A DNA stretch of 10,817 nucleotides, taken from positions 1 through 10,817 of the forward strand of contig RXOD01006264.1 of assembly GCA_005223375.1 (NCBI GenBank), given 5' to 3'. The stretch is from Amoebophrya sp. AT5.2 (taxonomy: Eukaryota > Sar > Dinophyceae > Syndiniales > Amoebophryaceae). Below, in pieces: positions 9,901 to 10,817 of the stretch (its first letter is position 1; each line of letters starts with the position of its first letter). Position numbers and translations under genes: made by a program. The notes under the pieces are model-generated. The model saw only the letters and a list, made by a program, of their open reading frames with translations. It had not been told where the DNA came from and searched no databases.

Positions 9901-10773
9901 AAAGAGGAAAAGAAGCACGAGGTGGGAGACGGGTTTGCGTTCGTGTCGCAGCAGAAGAGCATTCAACACTCTGCCGCACGACGTGAAGATTGCTGGGAGG
10001 AAACAGATACTGAACTAATTCGTCATCATTTCAAGCCACGGAAGGCGCGGTTTACGCCAGTCATGAAGCCGATTACTTCCGAGCAAGCAGAAGAACATCT
10101 CGACTCAACGCGGACTACAACATACTGCTTCGTCGACGAACCAGAAAAAGAGCAAGTGTTGGTGGAAAATTGGAGGGAAAAGACGATTCCGGATCGGCAG
10201 CAGGGTAGAATTGCTGGCGAACGGATGTGGGTGGGGAAAACAGTGTTTGTGAAAAATTCGAGCTCAACAACGGCTTCGCTGTCAGAACGACTGCTGAACT
10301 TGTCGCTTGCAGCGAAATACAAATCGAGAAAAACAGTTTCCGGACCTGCGCTTGCTGTACTACCTGAAACAGCAACATGCACAGAAGCAGAAGCGGATGA
10401 TCATCTTCCGGCGCCCGAGCGTGCTTTCGGGCCCAGTGAACAGCAAGAACGACTTGAGAAAGAATGTTGGGAAGAAAATGAACTAACCTGGGAATACAAC
10501 CATGGGGAAGGGAAGCTTTCACAACCATTTGTACCAGTTTTGAAACGAAATCAACCTCGTGAAGGAGGACCACCTGCTATCGATATTGGCGCGCGGCGAG
10601 AAACGGTGTACCGGGACCAGAATGGGAACAGGAAGGTGTATGTGGATTACTGGAAGGGGAACCGGAAGGGTGTGGGAATCTGGCCGGAAGGGTTGTTTGG
10701 GGTGCCATCGAAGTGTACAATTTTGCGGACGATCTTCCAGAAGACCGTGAGGAAACCTACCGATAGTAACTAG
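2194..10773 (+). CDS. pol: Copia-type Pol polyprotein (PR-IN-RT-RNase H) with extra modules
   Basis: The frame is open from 2173 to the TAG at 10771-10773. Position 2194 is only a TTG, and residue numbers in this annotation count from it. Expression is most likely by readthrough of the Gag TGA, since the first ATG in frame is residue 102. Order of parts: Ser/Thr/Pro-rich region (1-570); KRRRV nuclear-localisation-like motif (573-580); retropepsin-like domain (about 609-735); HHCC finger (907-938); integrase core with D967, D1024, E1060; SH3-like domain (1223-1272); C2H2 finger (1338-1359); acidic/Ser linker; repeat module 1 (1462-1550); unrecognised block (about 1618-1863); reverse transcriptase with D1963 and D2144/D2145; RNase H with D2393, E2434, D2469, D2485; repeat modules 2 and 3 (2598-2688, 2755-2852). 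Copia Gag-Pol proteins are usually 1,300-1,600 residues in total, so this one is about twice that. No frameshift or internal stop is seen. Confidence 0.92.
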   Translation: MDESSLSGAVTRREEEKKRRGKTRKSKISKSEGKALCTHGAVKVTVEIPLSQNEKCASTCGGKHDDGGGDVGKGAVPQIPSISFPADNDLINDFEPQLRSSMTATSSPSGRWRTTKTSESGHSPQYQNSGLNNSNFDMIMGVPESTSEKSRSTTYGGPADMDTSSGSRGLRQTQVKSEQTDGGVVKSPSVRAVLSRVDSDVTMQSATSLPSTASLTNTTSPPAVPADLLPSGWKSVSRRGSNSQSSTTEDPEQRLSTKNQFGELPEVQDESWGGRYVHRQKSPDRKWDRQPESRRTVTKSVSEYRFEPETTTRSTTSSTKSAAPRGDVSMPPASLNKNNTQKLPTSAGDVFMPPASRADVSMPPASTNSAVRSTTTTGRAASDISSTPPAVPQSATTTRASTTSSTTPAGRDSRETTQISDTNPEETHPTTSADPHSSSRQDGSLPSAKTTENSKSQSDPSDPSSDPSDPTHDQQSSTSNTNTSERATAGSSIPSASSTIPYRTRRGIERGVRRRMLKQAAAASNFIAPQGDQQFNTKIEMPEDQVLRDLRSTSDEDYHMQTTTEDTSSEEGPTQKRRRVTQGRVSEKVMKQVGQVLLSHKSSNKYPSYGGPVGLDTDSSHNCLPGSLEGMAQSFSSGGVVEAENPVCFGTMNGDGEVPTAPTATKRVYLYFKDKNDTSCRPKLYGTWFEIVTHGTVGNFPVLLGQPFFRQYGVNVIYDTDDEPFATIRGEPVQLYPHSDIAMMEIEFVPTEQVATGSLVSPRRRPNRAVRGYAALTVNANSKSIASSLNEKVRLARVKPPPERVVEEEDLLSDRDRHLLAQSFLILGGTHGKEPQEEMTKILDEAVAGVVFHSSGGSSGGGDSGGGESDDDEGEENNDDQQNAQQMLEAEFPDLSAAEIAWLKRQHRSLGHSSSLELLFRGQARACMKRIRKLCKKCCELDDADAIRERGSLLQFATDKNQTWVIDSCKTRLGKSVYVTDVCTRLRACELADEWFGGLTGASVRVVMLMRLLSQGTCQKIVFDEGTEFNNSFFRRVLTSLNIQPVSVGYKAAHRVSKLERMNQLHRNNVRKLTVEPYDDHVAVLIWSRAHSEVIGQSLNDALEEFLAAEPNSDISEVEMLTRRELVSEHCFQMNSTPILGTSLTPYNLSSGGFYAGSRDWEQLREDLADSPEFEQLDNWFLTKAKIQAAVRKSVREKDLEQLLRRRELVGRTYKRCIDTSRLSPGMQVAVRRIDGKLRRYLDGEVITVYEDGADVRVGHGVTKYATKDIALHTEDPWGLALEAYVEGEVSDELAHRLSHAFEDEDVPLFVDPVTSVQGGRSTALSSALGGQNRGHECRICGQICTSAHRLQQHMALRHGDGAAHCEDIEVEERPTLPVQYRTGTRMDIDFEDSDEEDDEEEEHDEYSSPPASTNQSSSSSSSNGGQGGPVSWGSGTGAGGSGPSSGRVSGSSSKSESAAGEDRWTENAEFLVRWHVAPRTRKFVPTVKELPNFNHKLLTGERQMHVRFLDSPVVEEVAVDNWKKGKTSKRRGNLDGVRRFVGRTMFRKKPSMFQKQILDMAAYRKDSSSSAERQTVFENGEEFDQTRDWMKMFSDVEEESNNLIDEELERAQQRSTQRAQSSYGPVRQQRSKNLRTAQASVYLTAQQPAVGPNAINLGPEELLIKDGKVHQVLREKLRHCVSTMELKAEGGHLFLNPTSSEALATVRRAYDFSCMPQVTEKLGTKTRHHGRIINSDGLCPLFSQVLNGRPVEHLLNAKDNRDVDYVVTAVEIQKNKLYSPSQYTGNSTILRWGTNLAPEFVEEDSSTWSTCDDCWVARIFFEVTSDAQEKLQLYTEGVKSSSIEVDEATAERLGFQSYYVPSVRAEVKAVVGHGIFGRTAKRKDISAKNVMTSRLVVVVKVDLGTGLVSRIKSRWVSRGFEDKRFSKKGPGLNCRSYTMSDTSYLFLMQYCQAMRSNVWRGDVKEALLKGMKFVESYGEEYHADPFSELWMTVPKVIQQMKEEFGLDEVVELLASIYGCKDAPLNWQRTFHRALKVLQFRQSLIDPCLWVVYATPREKKVIQEGKVDEYFWEQIKLIDAQKAGELEACAEIICGGEQEVKNDFPYNHNDDGLLNPQSSKLTEALTMHFQDGGSILGAMGSHVDDTVSGGHKLFMLRLYALFKKFPLGSWTKLSPGTRDNFIGRENHCMPAVIEQHQLNTTIKQHAEELERLDIQVDDFVEKVDEEELVRVEKKFGITRDQASTSYPQAPTVPFTAQQLFDGCDMEEEMVFVVSQQSYANKLKPVDRNEVEKFIVERNRAKSKWQRKNVSNPFRGRIGELIWLTKTNAVIAESVSEMAGQLIAAEQTADWDSVQFFVNDLNGLIYLAQASEASCRRIRRLGGLREHKMFGCGDASKDRVGGTTNLAGPATLRLSTMGQFSKLPKRVFNSSTGIETLAARMVNAELLYAMQVALDLQLVELGTGLLQLVDNKNICAEPREKNLRLDFFALQQLREEGILQISHIPGALNWTDPLTKQVKDVLPVLIYFATVWGVCDMRVANVIQKFVNKKKESETKAEEEEVELVDFGVVKEEKKHEVGDGFAFVSQQKSIQHSAARREDCWEETDTELIRHHFKPRKARFTPVMKPITSEQAEEHLDSTRTTTYCFVDEPEKEQVLVENWREKTIPDRQQGRIAGERMWVGKTVFVKNSSSTTASLSERLLNLSLAAKYKSRKTVSGPALAVLPETATCTEAEADDHLPAPERAFGPSEQQERLEKECWEENELTWEYNHGEGKLSQPFVPVLKRNQPREGGPPAIDIGARRETVYRDQNGNRKVYVDYWKGNRKGVGIWPEGLFGVPSKCTILRTIFQKTVRKPTDSN
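3169..3291 (+). repeat. Three short protein repeats, (G/A)DV(S/F)MPPAS
   Basis: Nine-residue units occur at 3169-3195, 3235-3261 and 3265-3291, reading GDVSMPPAS, GDVFMPPAS and ADVSMPPAS. A degenerate relative (SDISSTPPAV) follows at about 3337. The DNA copies differ mainly at third codon positions, so the units are old or held by selection on the protein. Function is unknown; a short binding motif or a protease cleavage site is possible. Confidence 0.75.
3910..3933 (+). other. Nuclear-localisation-like basic motif
   Basis: Pol residues 573-580 read PTQKRRRV, similar to the classical monopartite nuclear import signal pattern of K-[KR]-x-[KR]. A second basic cluster (RTRRGIERGVRRR) lies about 70 residues upstream. 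Import would make sense for an integration complex, but the true position relative to mature cleavage products is unknown. Confidence 0.45.
4018..4395 (+). other. Retropepsin-like aspartic protease domain, unusual active site
   Basis: The C-terminal half is recognisable: WFEIV, then FPVLLGQPFFRQYGV, then a strand ending in ATIRG. This matches the hydrophobic-hydrophobic-G-x-x-F/W segment of retropepsins, which packs behind the active site. The best candidate for the catalytic motif is GLDTDSSHN, with Asp616 about 87 residues before LLG. There the glycine of the usual D-T/S-G is replaced by Asp. Its location between Gag and integrase is as expected. The domain would cleave the polyprotein as a homodimer. 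Whether Asp616 is truly catalytic is uncertain. Confidence 0.6.
4753..4839 (+). repeat. Gly/Ser then Asp/Glu low-complexity linker
   Basis: A simple-sequence run of AGT, GGT, GGA and GAT codons encodes a Gly/Ser stretch followed by an acidic stretch (ESDDDEGEENNDD). It sits between the protease and the HHCC finger and most likely acts as a flexible interdomain linker. Confidence 0.75.
4912..5010 (+). other. Integrase N-terminal HHCC zinc finger (pre-integrase domain)
   Basis: His907 and His912 in the motif HRSLGH, then Cys935 and Cys938 in CKKC, form H-x4-H-x22-C-x2-C. This is the copia pre-integrase finger, normally H-R-x-L-G-H followed by C-x-x-C. It lies about 29 residues before the first catalytic Asp of integrase, as in the family. 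It is expected to bind zinc and help integrase multimerise. Confidence 0.88.
5080..5640 (+). other. Integrase catalytic core (DDE)
   Basis: Asp967 (in WVIDS), Asp1024 (in VFDEGTEF) and Glu1060 (in SKLERMNQ) are spaced D-x56-D-x35-E, exactly the retroviral/copia integrase arrangement. The DEGTEF segment corresponds to the usual S-D-N-G-T-E-F, with Glu in place of Asn. The LERMNQ segment corresponds to the usual V-E-R-x-N-R. A TPYNL motif near the end matches the copia T-P-Y/F-E/N position. The domain joins element cDNA to target DNA. It appears catalytically complete. Confidence 0.93.
5860..6009 (+). other. Integrase C-terminal SH3-like domain
   Basis: Residues 1223-1272 follow the pattern LSPGMQVAVRR, then LDGEVITVYEDGADVRV, then KYATKDIAL: five short beta strands with the turn glycines expected of an SH3-like DNA-binding domain. 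A basic helix-rich segment (LLRRRELVGRTYKR) precedes it. The 82-residue protein at 259-507 has the same arrangement, though the two are not close in sequence. Confidence 0.7.
6205..6270 (+). other. C2H2 zinc finger embedded in Pol
   Basis: Cys1338, Cys1341, His1354 and His1359 give C-x2-C-x12-H-x4-H, a classical C2H2 spacing. There is a Gly after the second Cys, and the Leu three residues before the first His is in place. The usual Phe is replaced by Cys. The finger sits just downstream of the integrase SH3-like domain, so DNA or chromatin targeting is a reasonable inference. Standard copia polyproteins lack it. Confidence 0.85.
6346..6462 (+). repeat. Acidic then poly-Ser low-complexity linker
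   Basis: An Asp/Glu-rich stretch (DFEDSDEEDDEEEEHDE) is followed by a Ser-rich run and then Gly/Ser sequence continuing to about 6560. It separates the C2H2 finger from the first copy of the repeated module and looks like a disordered spacer. The acidic part might mask a nucleic-acid-binding surface. Confidence 0.75.
6577..6843 (+). repeat. Repeated Pol module, copy 1 (between integrase and RT)
   Basis: Pol residues 1462-1550. Conserved landmarks shared with the two C-terminal copies are: an acidic pair then W-T/E-E; a His about nine residues later; P-R-x-x-x-F-x-P-x-x-K; an Arg near the middle; V-x-V-D/E-N-W; and a closing V-G-R-T-x-F. In this copy these read DRWTEN, RWHVAPRTRKFVPTVK, VAVDNW and FVGRTMF. 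I recognise no named domain. An aromatic-rich, basic, strand-heavy module of about 90 residues suggests a small binding domain. I have an unverified impression that similar modules occur in predicted dinoflagellate copia proteins. Confidence 0.75.
7045..7782 (+). other. Unrecognised block before reverse transcriptase
   Basis: About 245 residues between the first repeat module and RT match no domain I know. The block contains a Cys-poor helical first half and a second half with acidic and aromatic residues, including WSTCDDCW. In copia elements a short connector normally occupies this place. It could contain a second protease cleavage region or an RT N-terminal extension. Confidence 0.5.
7783..8748 (+). 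other. Reverse transcriptase, copia type (RVT_2 family)
   Basis: Ordered motifs: SRIKSRWVSRGFED (the copia K-A-R-x-V-x-R-G-F position); SYTMSDTS; GDVKEALLKG with Asp1963 (motif A); LWMTVPKV; ASIYGCKDAPLNWQRTF (the copia L-Y-G-L-K-Q-A-P-R-x-W position); then SHVDDTVSGG with Asp2144 and Asp2145 (motif C, His in place of the usual Tyr); and FIGRE. All three metal-binding Asp residues are present. Motifs A and C are 181 residues apart, against about 80-90 in standard copia RT, because of an insertion. The enzyme copies element RNA into cDNA. Confidence 0.93.
8353..8592 (+). other. Insertion in RT between the SLIDPCLWVVY segment and motif C
   Basis: About 80 residues lie between the strand SLIDPCLWVVY and the strand leading to SHVDD, where copia RTs usually have about 10. 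The insert is charged and helical in its first half (KVIQEGKVDEYFWEQ). It then has a Cys-containing segment (ACAEIICGG) and an Asn/Asp-rich loop. No family was recognised. The flanking RT motifs are in frame and intact, so the insert is tolerated. Confidence 0.7.
8749..9009 (+). other. Second insertion after RT motif D/E region
   Basis: About 86 residues separate FIGRE (the usual F-L-G position) from VSQQSYANKL (the usual L-S-Q-x-x-Y-x-x-x-L position), where copia elements have about 15. The insert begins with a predicted amphipathic helix rich in Glu and Leu (EELERLDIQVDDFVEKVDEE), followed by a Pro/Thr-containing stretch. Confidence 0.65.
9361..9741 (+). other. RNase H domain, copia type
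   Basis: Candidate catalytic residues are Asp2393 (CGDAS), Glu2434 (GIETLAARM), Asp2469 (LVDNKNI) and Asp2485 (RLDFFAL). The closing segment HIPGALNWTDPLTK matches the copia end motif (x-x-x-A-D-x-L-T-K). The order and spacing fit the D-E-D-D set. The domain removes the RNA strand during reverse transcription and appears complete. Confidence 0.88.
9985..10257 (+). repeat. Repeated Pol module, copy 2 (after RNase H)
   Basis: Pol residues 2598-2688. Landmarks are EDCWEE, HHFKPRKARFTPVMK, RTTT, VLVENW and WVGKTVFVK. It aligns without large gaps to copy 1, with agreement at the Trp, His, Pro-Arg, Phe-x-Pro, Asn-Trp and Gly-Lys/Arg-Thr positions. A Lys/Glu-rich linker (9829-9930) joins it to RNase H. 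Confidence 0.78.
10456..10749 (+). repeat. Repeated Pol module, copy 3 (Pol C-terminus)
   Basis: Pol residues 2755-2852, ending seven residues before the stop. Landmarks are KECWEENE, PFVPVLK, RRETVY, VYVDYW and LRTIFQK. It keeps the W-E-E opening and V-D-x-W centre but lacks the Pro-Arg pair and has Tyr for Asn, so it is the most diverged copy. Confidence 0.65.
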
Positions 10774-10817
10774 TCTACAAAAGAAATATATCGGTATCAA
10801 AATCCTATACGCATTAC
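10774..10817 (+). other. 3' end after Pol stop
   Basis: Only 44 A/T-rich bases remain. An AAAAGAAA run at 10779-10786 is a weak candidate for a polypurine tract, which would mark the start of a 3' LTR just outside or at the edge of the window. No polyadenylation signal is convincing. Confidence 0.3.

Larger units (their letters stand above)
1..10817 (+). mobile_element. Giant Ty1/copia-type retrotransposon, internal region (LTRs not seen)
   Basis: One coding unit fills the window: a small ORF, a Gag-like ORF, an in-frame TGA, and a very long Pol ORF. Protease, integrase, reverse transcriptase and RNase H occur in that order, which is diagnostic of copia; gypsy elements have integrase last. 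The RT block shows copia features such as the RWVSRGF motif, the GDVKEALLKG motif and an IYGCKDAPLNW motif, and the RNase H ends with a copia-like DPLTK. Frames are intact over more than 10 kb, which suggests a recent copy. No direct repeat between the first and last several hundred bases was found by eye, and only 44 bases follow the Pol stop, so the LTRs either lie outside the window or are absent. Exact element boundaries are therefore unknown. Confidence 0.93.

Overview
The window is almost entirely one very large Ty1/copia-type (Pseudoviridae-like) retrotransposon read on the + strand. The evidence is a Gag-like ORF with a CCCH zinc knuckle, followed by a 2.86-kilocodon Pol ORF. Pol carries, in copia order, a retropepsin-like protease, an HHCC finger plus DDE integrase with exact D-x56-D-x35-E spacing, a copia-type reverse transcriptase, and a copia-type RNase H. 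No bacterial signals, RNA genes or CRISPR are visible. The host is eukaryotic, since copia elements are found only there. An alga or protist, possibly an alveolate such as a dinoflagellate or relative, is my guess from the divergent RT motifs and the CCCH-type Gag finger; the sequence alone does not settle it.

Layout. Positions 1-258 are a leader with no recognisable LTR. Positions 259-507 encode a small 82-residue protein with an SH3-like fold signature resembling an integrase C-terminal domain. Positions 556-2172 encode Gag: coiled coil, capsid-like helical region, CCCH finger and basic tail. A single in-frame TGA (2170-2172), followed by a candidate stem or pseudoknot, separates Gag from Pol. 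Pol (2173-10773) has no ATG for about 100 codons, so it is most simply made by stop-codon readthrough as a Gag-Pol protein of about 3,400 residues, roughly twice the usual copia size. The extra length comes from a Ser/Thr/Pro-rich N-terminal region of about 600 residues, a C2H2 zinc finger and acidic/Ser linkers after integrase, an unrecognised block of about 245 residues before RT, two insertions in RT, and a module of about 90 residues present three times (once between integrase and RT, twice after RNase H). Only 44 bases follow the Pol stop, so neither LTR is demonstrable.

How the parts work together. Gag would package the element RNA, and readthrough would set the Gag:Pol ratio. Protease would mature the polyprotein, RT/RNase H would make cDNA, and integrase would insert it. 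The zinc finger and the triplicated module are candidates for nucleic-acid or chromatin targeting. All frames are open and catalytic residues are mostly intact, so the copy looks young. The noteworthy points are the triplicated module, the readthrough architecture, the RT insertions, the C2H2 finger and the separate SH3-like ORF.
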